Below are positions 1-11,167 of a DNA stretch of 64,000 nt, piece by piece. Origin of the DNA: Lumnitzera littorea (lineage: Eukaryota; Streptophyta; Magnoliopsida; Myrtales; Combretaceae); the NCBI GenBank assembly GCA_024138015.1, contig JAMXBB010000004.1:107440768-107504767 (forward strand), written 5' to 3'. The notes beneath the pieces were generated by a model. The model saw nothing but the letters and a program-made list of their open reading frames with translations. It had not been told where the DNA came from and did not search any database. Within the stretch, counting starts at the first letter, position 1. The number at the start of each line of letters is the position of its first letter. The position numbers were made by a program, and so were the translations under genes.

Positions 1-1960
1 TACTACAAATTCTAGATTTAATTTGTCTGATGGCAACAAAGAGTAGAGACTCGAGCCACTAAACTGAACTAATTATTGTACCAATACTTACATTCCATTA
101 TTGAACTTTAACTACAATTGGTTTTATAGTATTGTTTGCACTCTTAAAAGTCCATGTAGGCTAGTCTCGCTTTGTTCTTCCTGGACCAAAGTTAGAGCGA
201 ATGCTTAAAATATTTTGCATTAAGAGAGTAAGAGAAAGTTTTCTTGTTTATTTATTTTCCATATGAATAGAATTTATGGTAGGCTTACAAGTTCTCACAT
301 CGAATTTGAATTTTTAACATGAGCAGATAATCGAAAACATACACATTTAAGTATCAACACGTGCTAAATTGAACCTAGTATGTATCTTACGTGCAACAAA
401 GATGCTTTTCCTTCCTACCTGCTGAGTAAATATGATAAATTAATCTAGTTAATTTATTGTAGTTTTAGCTAACAATATGTTAATTAAGATTCATAGAATA
501 AAATCATATATTGAGTTGCTATAAATTAACAACTGTAGTAATTACTTATAAATCATTGCTAATTAACCATACTAAGTATTGGTTTCCAATCTATTGCACC
601 TTATTGGATGTTGATAAATCATTTATTGGTTATTACTTTTGTTAGCATAAGCTTGACATTGTAGAGAACACCACTACTAAGCCCCTTTTCGAAGCGACTA
701 AAACAATTGATACTAAAGCATTTGATTTTAGATATACAAGACATGATAACAACCTTAAGTTAAGGGATCGGGTATGTAGAACCATCTATATAGAGATTTA
801 TGCCATTCTGTACGTGCAAGAGGATTTGCAAAAAGACGTCTCTGCATGGATCATGCCAATGAACTCGTTCTCTAACAAGCACCCATGCATTTGTCTAAAT
901 TATCTTTATAACCATATCTATGAGAGCGCTATTCACCTCTTGAGTGACAAACATCGTACGTGCCGGTTTCATTGAATCATCACTATCATATTCCCAATGA
1001 TTCTATATAAAGCGAGAACAATGTAGGATCTATGCTGTATTCCCATATAGGATTTAACAATTATGATCACGATACAACTCATAGTGCACAATGTTTGTTC
1101 CAAAGAACATATTGAATATTATAAACCACACATTATGTACTTATTATATACAAATATTAATGGACTTTTGATATATGCTATGTAAGTAAGTAAAATACTC
1201 AAAATCTATTTTTATATGTGTAAAAATTTTATTATTAAATATACACCAAACACGTATATACATATATATGTATATGTACACACATGGGTATATTGACCAA
1301 TAAATTTTTTTCCGTAAATAGTAATACTTGTGGCCATGATCATAGATGATACGCCTAATACTGAAACAATACACGTAAATAATGTCATAACTTCATCCCA
1401 CGTTTGGCTCTAGGACAACTATACCAACAAAAGGATATACCGAAAACGTCTCTTAGTCAGGCTTCTCATTATCTTGTTGCATACGCTTTTTTGGTTGTCT
1501 CGTCTTTTTCATAAATTGTCATTTCTCACAAAATGAAATTATGAAGATTATCTTGCTTGCATGGAATCTACAATTGAAATTATGTCCCTCCGTCTTTTGT
1601 TAATTTAGCGGATAAGAATGCCGGCTATCTCTCAGATTTGACATGATTGAGATTTTTATGTTGCATTGTAGTACGTGCAATATTATAATACCTAAATCAG
1701 TAGGGACAAAAGTAGCACAACAAGATTGCCGAAATCTCAACGGTCAAAATTACATTTTTCTTTCGCAAAAATCTATGTTTCAACATTTTACATAATAATA
1801 AATTAGTAATTAAATAGAAGATGGTTAGAATTCTTGCAAGTCCTAGCGGTAATATTATCATTGCAATCAAAATTCAAGAACATTTGCCATTGGAAAAAAA
1901 AAAAAAAAAGTAAAACGGGCATAAAATTTGATTCAAAAAGTTCCTTTGACTTATATACAT
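1..1960. other. Gene-free block shared with 41424-43393
   Basis: No intact gene is seen. The block is conserved with copy B, and its last part (about 1460-1600) resembles 24235-24400 upstream of the intact Gnk2-type gene, so it is probably old 5' flank of a Gnk2 gene. Minus-strand reading of about 830-1000 gives a peptide-like stretch conserved with copy B but stopped at different codons in each copy. I do not recognise a family. Confidence 0.5.
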
Positions 1961-2869
1961 GATCGGAATTGGAAGTCTTTAAAACGTGTATATAGTTAGG
2001 GGAATTTTTTCAGTTTCAGCATACTTTAACGATTTCTATGTTATATTACCAATTTTTTAGATTTCCTTCTGGGATTTGGAATCAAGTTACGACTAAAATA
2101 TAAAAGGCTGGTAGAGCAAATTACAAGAAAACGCATCGAATTATGGTCTGACAAATATACTTGAGAATATCCCAATTAATAAATTTGCCAAAGTTTTTTA
2201 AATGCAAAATTATTTGGAACGAAAAGTTTTCATATCCTAAAGCCCATATCTTCAGAATAGTGCCGCCGACAATATTCCCTTAGTTTCCTATAAGCTTGTA
2301 ATACTTCACAAAATACTTTGTGAAAGTTCTATATATATATATATATATATTCCTTAAGTGAGTCTTAACTCCTCTTTAGATTATAAATTGTACAAGTTTT
2401 GTATTTGAACCACTATTTTGTGTGTTTTCATCATAATTTGTAATAATTTCCTTCGTAATTCCTTATCTCCATTCTTGTGGGTTTTACAATCACGATGTAT
2501 ATCACAAAATCATAGGAGAACAATTAAAAATGTTTACATGAATTCAACATAATTCATTGTTTTTCTATCTTCTGTAATTTGTCTAAAGTTCATATTATTC
2601 CTTTAATATTTCGTTATTTGAGAAAAAATCTGTAATATCAGCAGGAGATTTCATCGATTTTCTCGAGTGACCATAACATCTGCCAATATATCTAAAGTTA
2701 GTGATTTGTTTTTTCCTTTTTTTTTTTTTTTTTAACCTTCAGTATCGATGAATTTTATTCAATAATAATTTTTATTTTATTTTTGCTAAAGAAATATTAT
2801 TCAGGTATCAAACAAGGTTTAAAGGACAAAAATGCCCTTTCTCTTACAACAAGCAAGTTCAGCTGAGAT

Positions 2870-3829
2870 GGGAGTCTATGGACTCGAAGTTAACGACACA
2901 TCACCATCTTTCCTTTATTAGCTAACCAATCAATACTAAGATTAGCTTTTGTAGGAATAAAAGAGAAGACAAAATATCCATAACTAGTCCCTTGCACCGT
3001 CAAGCCGTTACGTTGCCAGAATTCAACATGTCATACAAGGATTTGCAATCCATCTCAATAATAATTTTTCTCCATCCTCTGTGGTATGCAGTCAGAATGC
3101 CCTCTCCAGCTGCCAATGCTTCTGCTATCAAACAAGACGAACATTGTAGAGATAGAGAAGTAGCTTGCAGTACCCACTCCCATTAGAATCGCTTCCTAGG
3201 AAGCCAGCTCCAGCTCTTCGAGTACCATAATCAAATGCACCATCAACACTGATCTTGACCCGACCGTGATTTGGACGATTCCAAACAACTGTCCGAACAC
3301 TAGCTCTGCTTCTATTAACAACCAATCCCTGGTTCCTTCGGTTAATATCTCTTTCTCCAAGACCATCGATATATAAACCAGCAAACAAATTACCGAATTC
3401 ACTATCAGCATATCTACTTTCATCCGCATAGCAAGAGCTTGGATCCAACTCCCTCGGCATTGCACCTGACCGATTACCGCCATTCCCTGACGTTGCTGTA
3501 GGAGCTGCTGCTGCTGCTGAGTTCAGCAGACCATTTGAGATGGCAGGACTTCCTGACGTTGCTATAGAAGCTGTAGCTGCTTGTTCACTCCGCGGACCAC
3601 TTGGGAGAACAGTACAACATGGCGCCGCTGTTGGAATTTCTGCTGTTTGGACAATCTGCAGGTAACGTGAAGTAACATCAGCAGTAAAAAAGTCAGAGAC
3701 CGGCGCTGGTTGGTTATGCTGTTCACGTGCACTTGCTGCCTCCACATATTCCTGTACCTCCTTGACTGCTGCAGTAACTTTCTCTGGATTGAGAATGACC
3801 CCATTAAAAATACACCCATTTCTATGCTT
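2870..3829 (-). pseudogene. LINE RNase H domain (decayed)
   Basis: An open stretch at 3128-3745 (minus) begins with an Ala/Ser/Thr-rich linker of about 120 residues and enters an RNase H fold at VWNRPNHGRVKISVDGAF, where D is the first catalytic acid (about 3234-3290). A frameshift follows. In another frame AEALAAGEG supplies the second acid (about 3110-3140), and EMDCKSL (about 3040-3060) supplies the third. The domain end (SREAN-like in copy B) lies near 2920-2965. Compared with copy B, about 27 bases are deleted near 2965. The domain normally removes RNA from the RNA:DNA hybrid. This copy is broken by frameshifts. Confidence 0.75.
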
Positions 3830-4935
3830 CCAAATTTGCTACATTATAATGCAAATTGTTGAAAATAAGTTGAGAATTGTCTCCTTACTCTGGCGCTGAG
3901 ATTGGCTAAGTTCTCTGATATTGCAAAGCCATCTGTCACAGCTCGAAAATGAAAAATTATCCACAAGAAACAAGCAGCACTCAAACCAAACCAGACTCAC
4001 CAAATTGCAACACAGAATAAATGTACCAAGGCTTCTTCTTCACAACAAAAAGGACAACAAAGATTATTTCTCACTTTCCTTTTAAAAAGATTTGAGTTAG
4101 AGGCAAGTGAATTATTACAAACTCTCCGCAAAAAGTGTTTATGTTTAGGTGCACATTTTAATCTTCACAAGAATTTCCAAAAACGCTTATCTAGCACAAC
4201 AGAAGAGGAGCCCAAAACTGGTTCGGTTGAATAACATAGCTGATGTATTCTATGATAATTTGATTTAACCGAATATTATCCATTTTTCTCTTTCATCCAC
4301 ACTAACTCATCCTCTCTATGCTGCAAAGGCAATGGAATTTGAATAATAGCCTCCTTTTCCTCGTTTCAAAAGATGTTCAATAGCTGTCAAGTCCAACACT
4401 CCATTCACTTCGTCAATAATGTCTCTAACATTTAAGTCCTCTAAGTTTCCTTCCACTTCTCTATAACCTAAAGTGAATTGCTGGAGCAAAAGTATCCAAG
4501 GATCCCTCCATAATTTAGCTCACTCCCCATCACCTATATGCCAACAAAGTTCGTTCTTTATACTTTCTAGGCCGACTAGAATGCTAATCCACCCCCAAGA
4601 GTCTCTTCCACCTTTTTTAGCATGTAAAATCTGTATTGGGAAAGTATATGCTTTTTAGGAGTTTAACCCAAGGGTCATCCGGTCTTTTGATCATCCTCTA
4701 AGCAATTTTACCCAATAGAGCTTTATTAAAAATTTCAAGATCTCTAAAACCCAAACCACCACCTTCCTTAGCTTTTGTTAAATTTTGCCAACTTTTCCAT
4801 TGAATCCGTTTACCATTTTCTCCCTCTCCCCACCAAAAATTAACAATTAGCCTTGCTATGTCCTTACACCACTTCTTTAGGAAACAAAACATACTAATTG
4901 GTTGACATAAAGGATTTATGAACTAAAAGTTGGAG
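3830..4935 (-). pseudogene. LINE reverse transcriptase C-terminus and zf-RVT region (decayed)
   Basis: Minus-strand translation at 4698-4930 gives the typical end of a plant LINE reverse transcriptase: NPLCQPISMFCFLKKW, then FWWGEGENGKRIQWKSW, then GGGLGFRDLEIFNKALLGK. From about 4690 down to 3830 the zf-RVT-type region can be followed only in pieces across stops and frameshifts, by comparison with copy B at 49500-50510. In living elements this protein performs target-primed reverse transcription. This copy lacks the catalytic RT core and the endonuclease and cannot be functional. Confidence 0.75.
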
Positions 4936-5072
4936 GTATAAGAACCTAATTATATATATTATTATGTTTCTTCAATGGTCAATATGTCCCATTTAGGAAT
5001 ACTATAATTTTTCCTAAATGAGCAAAACTCTTCCAATTAACGTATTATAAAGAAATATTATAGATGGTGTTG

Positions 5073-5629
5073 ACAGGGTCTTTTGGACCTAAACCCCTTA
5101 AGCCTATGTTGATCTGATTTGGCTTATGGCCTAAATCGTGCTTCTCTAGACTTGGCCTTACTATCCTTGTGGCTAACCTCAACTTTAGCCCATTATATAG
5201 CCTACCTAACTACAACGATCACCAATATCTAGGAGACTATAAATAAGGTTGAGTGACTGAGTTAATAACTACCTCTTACATTTGTGGACTACGTTGAACC
5301 TTGCAATTCTACTACTCTTTACTTGCGGGCATGACTTCTGCTCATTAACGACTCTTTAACTGGTAGCTCCACTCTTTTATAGATATAAAGCTATCACTTA
5401 ATGGTAAACTACTTGATACTTTGCACATTCAAGTTATATATTGCTTCCTTACACTCTTACTATCTTCTTATGCTTCTCATTAATTTAAGTATTGAAGTAT
5501 TTACACCAAATAACACCTTGGCGTCTCTTACCCATTCTTGTTTGGCAGGATCATATTGCTATGCAAAGTCCAAATCATCTCAAATCTCTACCAACTAAAG
5601 CCTAAAGATGACAAAAGGGCTAACAGTCT
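5073..5629. mobile_element. LTR-like insertion private to copy A
   Basis: Copy B passes from the equivalent of about 5073 straight to the equivalent of about 5625, so these roughly 557 bases are an insertion in copy A (or a loss in B). It starts TGACAGGG, ends CTAACA (TG...CA as in LTRs) and holds a TATA-like CTATAAATAAGG at about 5238-5250. I find no convincing target duplication and no coding sequence. A solo LTR is the best guess. Confidence 0.45.
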
Positions 5630-5639
5630 CTTAAAAGTT

Positions 5640-6540
5640 TTGGCAAAATAATAATAATAATAAGAAAAGTAGCAAAAACATAAAATAAAATTTCTTATTT
5701 TTAAAATGATTGACTATCGTATGTGGATTTTACCCCTTAAGGCCCAATTGCCTATGCCACCTACGGGATCCTAGCTTAGTTTGCTTTTCTAGGGTAGTTC
5801 ACTCTCCAACCTAACTTACTTTTAAAGGAAGAGGACCCTTGAGGAATATGTGTTGACACATAACACCTCTTTAGCCTAAGAAAAAAAAAAAAAAGCCTTA
5901 TAATGGCATTTTAGAAATTAGGTTCCCTTATACTCTTGATCTAAACAATTCTTGTATAACATAAGGGACTTGTATCCAACAAAATGGATCTACCTTAGGA
6001 TAAGGGAGTTGGCCACTTGTCTTTCTCGATCCTAAAGGAAGAAGTTACCAGCTTAGAAGAATCGTGGTTCATGTGGTTAGATCTTAGGGCCATCTCCAAA
6101 GTCTAACCTGTAAGACACTTAGATGCCTTCATCAACCTATACATAAGGTGAGCATCCACTAGATAAACACCTTATAGCCACTAATTGAGTGGCTTTACTA
6201 ATACATGAACTGGTAGACAATTTTCAATTTACAAAACCAAGTAAGCATTGCATTACACTAACACCGTTCACTCCTTTACACTTAACTATGTCTATGATAA
6301 AATGGCCACTATACAACCAATTAGCACAAGATAAGTACAAGAACAACTAGCCCCAATCTCAAGAGACAACCATCGACCAACTATTTTCAGTAACACCACT
6401 CTATGAAACCTAACAACTCTAGTGAGTCCCTGTAAATACCACTAAGTGCCTATGTTCGATCGAACGAACATCTCATTAACTAGCCTGTACACACACATAC
6501 ACACATGCCTAAATCACTAAAGTTAAGTGCCACTTGTTAA
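5640..6540. repeat. Repeat family R, copy A
   Basis: This stretch matches 50710-51830 along its length, including the A-run near 5880 and the ACACAC-rich end near 6490. A shorter, more distant match lies at about 38930-39080, sharing a GGGCCATCTCC core. It has no open reading frame that I recognise and is probably untranslated retroelement sequence. Copy A has T or A at many places where copy B keeps C or G. Confidence 0.6.
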
Positions 6541-9500
6541 ATGTTTTGGCTACCTAAATTAGAGATTTGGTAGATGTAAGCCTAGTAATCAAGTGTTTGA
6601 GGTTCAGTAAGTGAGATTTAGGGTAGTTGGGTAAATTGTTTAATTAAAATTAAATTTTATGATGAAGTTAGGAATATTAGTAAAAACGATTCTACGAGTT
6701 TGGATTTCACAAAATAAATAATAAAATAATTAAATATTATAATATTGTATTATATGCACACTAAAAATTATAAAATAACATAAATAATATTTAAGAGTAT
6801 TTAATTGTACTATATATGTATTTATGTATAGGTAAAAATATGCAAAATTATTTAAAATGCTTGAAATATACCAAATTAATGCTAAATAATTAAATAAAAT
6901 TCATAAATAATTAAGGAAAAATAAAAAAAAAGTGTGGAAATTTCTAGAATAGGGGTGTGGCATGTTAAGAATTAAAGATGAAAGAATAACCAATAAAATT
7001 GAGCCAAATGAAAAGCGAAAAAGATAAGGGATAAGGACACTTGTCTATACTAAAATGCAAGAAAAACCCTAAACCTCTTCTATAAATACCAAACCTTCTT
7101 CCAAAATTTATTTTAGTTAGTTTAGAGTCTAGAAAAATTTAAGGAGAGGTGAGAAGAGGGGAGAAAATTTTTTTATTAGAAATTAACAAATTATAGTGTA
7201 ATTAGGGCTTATATAGGGAACTCACATTTGGGAACTCACATTTGACAACTACTTGGAGAGAAACGGCCACCACCACCAAATAGTGAACTTCACACCTAGA
7301 GTTGTAGACAATGGTGGAGCCACCACTGGTGGCTAGAAGCTTGTCGATTGGGGAGTTTCAATTTTCTTTCCAAATTTAATTAATTTAGTAAAAATATCAA
7401 ATATACATAAAAAAATTATGAAATTTAGTTTCCCTTAGGTATTTTTGCATGTAGAATTAGAATATAAAACTATATTTTTAAAATTATAAGTTCCTATATA
7501 GGTTCCTTAAGAGTAAGCCTGATTCTAACAAATTTTATATGAATTTTTAAAAATAGTAAATAATGTTATTTCGCGCTAATTTTTGGTTTACATATTCCTC
7601 ATGTGATATATTTAATTTACATAAAAATAATTTTTGATAAAATATGCGTTTAGTATTTATTAAAATTATTTTGTTGAAATTTTCCTATTTTTCATATGAA
7701 AGAAATATTAGGTTTTAATTAAATTCCTTAATGAATATGATTTGTATTGACTTCTAAAGCTTAGTAAGAATATTTAGTTTGAATCTTATAATTTTATTTG
7801 GTTATTTACCTAATTTAAGCTAATATTTGGCAAAATTGGACCTAAAATTGATATATTAGAAAATGATATATATTAAACTATTTTAGTACTTTTCATGATC
7901 ATATTCTAACAACCACAATTTATTGAGTATAATATATTTTCCATAGTTTTAATGGAGCTTGGATACTAATTATTATATATTTACCTAGAGTTTACGCATA
8001 ATATGTACTAAATATATAGGTAAAGGGGTATATTTAAGTTAAATTTGTAATTTATGGTTAATTAGGTATAAATTATGATTTAGACTATAATTAGGCAACT
8101 TAACATGTTATTGGATGATGAAGTATGATATATGTAGTGTTAAAAGTATTAAATAAGCGATTTAGGAGTTAATTATGTAATAACATATAATATGTAAATA
8201 TAGGAAATTAATGAGTAGAAAATATTATGCCAAAATTGAAAATATTATAATAATATCAATATAAAATAAATCCGATATGAAATATAAATTTATATAATTA
8301 TATGAAAAATATAAATTTTTCTCACATCAAAAGCCAAATTGGTAGTTAAATAAGGATTATAATATACCGTATATACTAGAATGCTAGTTAGAAGTTAAAT
8401 ACGAAATTTAAGATATCTAAGTCTAATGTAATTAATTTCACATAATGGATTGGAATAAGTTCCTAAGGTTCATGTATAAAACCCGTAATAAGAAACTCAA
8501 TTAGAACCTAATTTAGAAATTGATTCAGAAACTGAATCAGAACCTAACCTAAATTAAGAATAATTGTAAAAGACTTAAAAGCTTGAATAATTAGGTATAA
8601 TAAAACCTTAAACTGAAGATAATAATAAGAATTATAGAATAAAACCTATCTATGGTAATTATATTAGCATTAAAATAACATTTATATTATAAGGATTACC
8701 AACGATGGCTTATATGACACGTACCTTAAGCAAGTAAGCGAAGAGTCCAAACAAGTAGGGATTAATACGTTACTGTATTTTGGAGTACTAATTTGTAGTA
8801 CTTAGAGGCTTGAAATTGTACTTGATTGTGTTTGTTAGATAATTGATTGTGTGCATGCTTGTATATGCTTGTTTCTGAGTTTAATGATATGATTCTGGTT
8901 TGTTGCTCTAACTTATATTTGTTTAAAATGATCGAACACCTTAAATTAGATTTAACTAAATATATGACTTATAATTTTAAATCGGATTTGCATGGCAACC
9001 AATTAAGGGGAACATTAGGGTTCTTTAGCCATATATCGACCTCTTCGAAAGGGGTAACACTAGATAGTATAATGGGTTCCTTTTTTTTATCCTTAATTGA
9101 ACTAAGTGACAGGTAAGGAGGTTATGACAAGAGTAAAGTTAATGGTTTAAAAGTAATTGCGGGAGGAGTGGTGTCTTCATTGTATAAGCTAGGGTTTGAT
9201 TATGAGTTATTGCACTACGTGGAAGCTCCTTAACTGAGATTAAAGTAGGTGTAGTTTCTCTAATTTTACGACAAGTCAAATAATGTCGTGTGATGGCATT
9301 TACTTGTTTGTACATTGTAGCTAACTAATTTGGTTGATAACCTTATTTGTGTTTAATGTATAATTTTAAGTTTCCATCTTAACTTATTAAGTATTGGTTG
9401 CTTACATTCCTATAGATGTTGTTGTAGGTGCTAGCTAAGAAGCGGCCATATAATTATCCTAAAGTTAGCAACTACTAGATCTTAAGAAGTAAGAATATAA

Positions 9501-9818
9501 AACTAAGGGTTTGATACACTTACAAGTTTGGATTTTATCATTAAAGCTTTTAGTAATAATTTAGGTATTTTTCAAGTAGATCAGGATTAGGTTACTAAAT
9601 CTTATAACATACTTAGATTATTTTAGAGTAAATATGTATTTTTTATAATTTCATAGGTAAATAACATGTTTATTTATGAACTGTTTACTTCAAAGTGGGT
9701 TAGTTGTAAATACCTTGTGTAAATTAGGTCTAAGATAATGGTTGAAGTGTTAGCTTTTATATTAGAATGGTTTGTACGACGAGATTGTTACGACTCTACT
9801 ATTTCAAGGTGTATCAAT
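6541..9818 (+). mobile_element. Probable long 5' LTR of a retrotransposon
   Basis: The stretch is gene-free and very A+T-rich. It contains a TATA-like TCTATAAATACC near 7079-7090 followed by a purine-rich leader. It is followed at 9826 by a primer-binding-site-like sequence, which places an LTR end near 9818 (GTGTATCA). The left edge is unsure; a TGTTAAATG near 6537 is a candidate. No second LTR was found. Short possible reading frames such as 8847-9116 look like chance. Confidence 0.35.
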
Positions 9819-9825
9819 TCTGAGT

Positions 9826-9840
9826 TGGTATTAGAGTGTA
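9826..9840 (+). other. Primer-binding-site-like sequence (initiator Met tRNA type)
   Basis: TTGGTATTAGAGTG resembles the common plant retrotransposon primer-binding site TGGTATCAGAGC, which pairs with the 3' end of initiator Met tRNA. It lies just after an LTR-like end. The 390 bases to the gap look like decayed internal sequence with no readable gag. Confidence 0.45.
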
Positions 9841-10231
9841 GTTCTAGTGAACTCGCTTTGAATTGTAATAACTAAAAAGAATAGACATAATATGAGTACA
9901 TTGAGAGTGGGTGGTGATAAATGGGTAGTAAAGTATTGTACTATAAATTATATAGCAGTAATGATTATAATGCTAAATTGAGATAAACAATAATTGAACT
10001 TAAATCTAGTTATGAGATCGTATAGAGAATTAATGGTTAGTTGAAGTGATTTAGGTAGAATGGAGGAGAGTCTATAATCTAATACAGAGTTGGGACGTGA
10101 AGAATATTATTAGAAATGGTTAGTTGGGATATATTAATATTGTGGATGTGATTATCGAGAAGTTTGTTGATGGGTTGTGTTATAATTAATGAGATATGAT
10201 ATAGTGATGAGACTCATAACCAAATATCTCA

Positions 10232-10731
10232 NNNNNNNNNNNNNNNNNNNNNNNNNNNNNNNNNNNNNNNNNNNNNNNNNNNNNNNNNNNNNNNNNNNNN
10301 NNNNNNNNNNNNNNNNNNNNNNNNNNNNNNNNNNNNNNNNNNNNNNNNNNNNNNNNNNNNNNNNNNNNNNNNNNNNNNNNNNNNNNNNNNNNNNNNNNNN
10401 NNNNNNNNNNNNNNNNNNNNNNNNNNNNNNNNNNNNNNNNNNNNNNNNNNNNNNNNNNNNNNNNNNNNNNNNNNNNNNNNNNNNNNNNNNNNNNNNNNNN
10501 NNNNNNNNNNNNNNNNNNNNNNNNNNNNNNNNNNNNNNNNNNNNNNNNNNNNNNNNNNNNNNNNNNNNNNNNNNNNNNNNNNNNNNNNNNNNNNNNNNNN
10601 NNNNNNNNNNNNNNNNNNNNNNNNNNNNNNNNNNNNNNNNNNNNNNNNNNNNNNNNNNNNNNNNNNNNNNNNNNNNNNNNNNNNNNNNNNNNNNNNNNNN
10701 NNNNNNNNNNNNNNNNNNNNNNNNNNNNNNN
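10232..10731. other. Assembly gap (500 N)
   Basis: Exactly 500 N, a conventional placeholder length, so the true size is unknown. Any reading frame across it is an artefact. The right flank is an inverted LTR-A fragment. Confidence 0.95.
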
Positions 10732-11167
10732 TATATATATGTGTGTGTATATCGTAAAATACTAGAAAATAATAAATTAGAAAAAGAAAAAAAAATTAAT
10801 AAGTCTAAAATCTCAAAAATAGATAGAAATAAGTAATTAGGGTAAAATAAGCTTAAAATAATAAAATTATCATTTATACGATTTAAATAATTATTAAATC
10901 ATAAATATACCAAGAAAAAGCTCAAATTAATATTTTATAACTTTTTTAATTAAAATAATAAATTTTGTGATATTTTTATATCATTGTTCAAACTGCGAAT
11001 TATAATATCTAAAACGGATCTCGCTACGAGAAAATACGTTCGAAAATGATCAAAATGGACTATAAGTTCATAACAATCTGAACTAAAACAAAAAAGTTAT
11101 ATACGATTCGATAAAAAACTCGAATTAACAATTTTGTATAACTAAGTGAAGTAACAATTACAAATTA
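10732..11167 (-). mobile_element. Inverted fragment of LTR-A
   Basis: This is the reverse complement of about 12500-12945. The shared landmarks are the ATTTTCTCGTAGCGAG core at about 12650 and its complement near 11020, and AT-rich runs in the same order. It abuts the start of a plus-strand LTR-A at 11168, so the two form an inverted pair with a spacer of about 1.3 kb. Confidence 0.75.

Larger units (their letters stand above)
2716..4940 (-). mobile_element. 5'-truncated plant L1-type LINE, copy A
   Basis: On the minus strand the order is the C-terminal part of reverse transcriptase, a zf-RVT-like region, a linker, RNase H, then a poly-A tail seen as the T run at about 2716-2735. This is the usual 3' half of plant LINEs of the kind often annotated as putative ribonuclease H protein. 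The 5' end is lost near 4940, inside RT. Several stops and frame changes show it is dead. The same element lies at the same relative place in copy B, so insertion predates the duplication. Confidence 0.8.
1..6540. repeat. Segmental duplication, copy A
   Basis: This block aligns collinearly with 41424-51830. Examples are the opening sequence (matches from 41424), the run near 840-1000 (matches 42250-42400), the LINE at 2716-4940 (matches 46540-50520) and the block 5640-6540 (matches 50700-51830). The copies are clearly diverged, with many substitutions and small indels. Copy A lacks the Gnk2 pseudogene region and the solo LTR of copy B: its sequence passes directly from the equivalent of about 43393 to the equivalent of 46177, near position 1960. 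The right edge is approximate. Confidence 0.85.

Noticed and set aside
1144..1374. Open stretch rich in Tyr/Ile
   Set aside because: Produced by TATA-type simple sequence; not conserved as a frame in copy B.
10189..10836. Long reading frame across the first gap
   Set aside because: Almost entirely N; an artefact of translating unknown bases.
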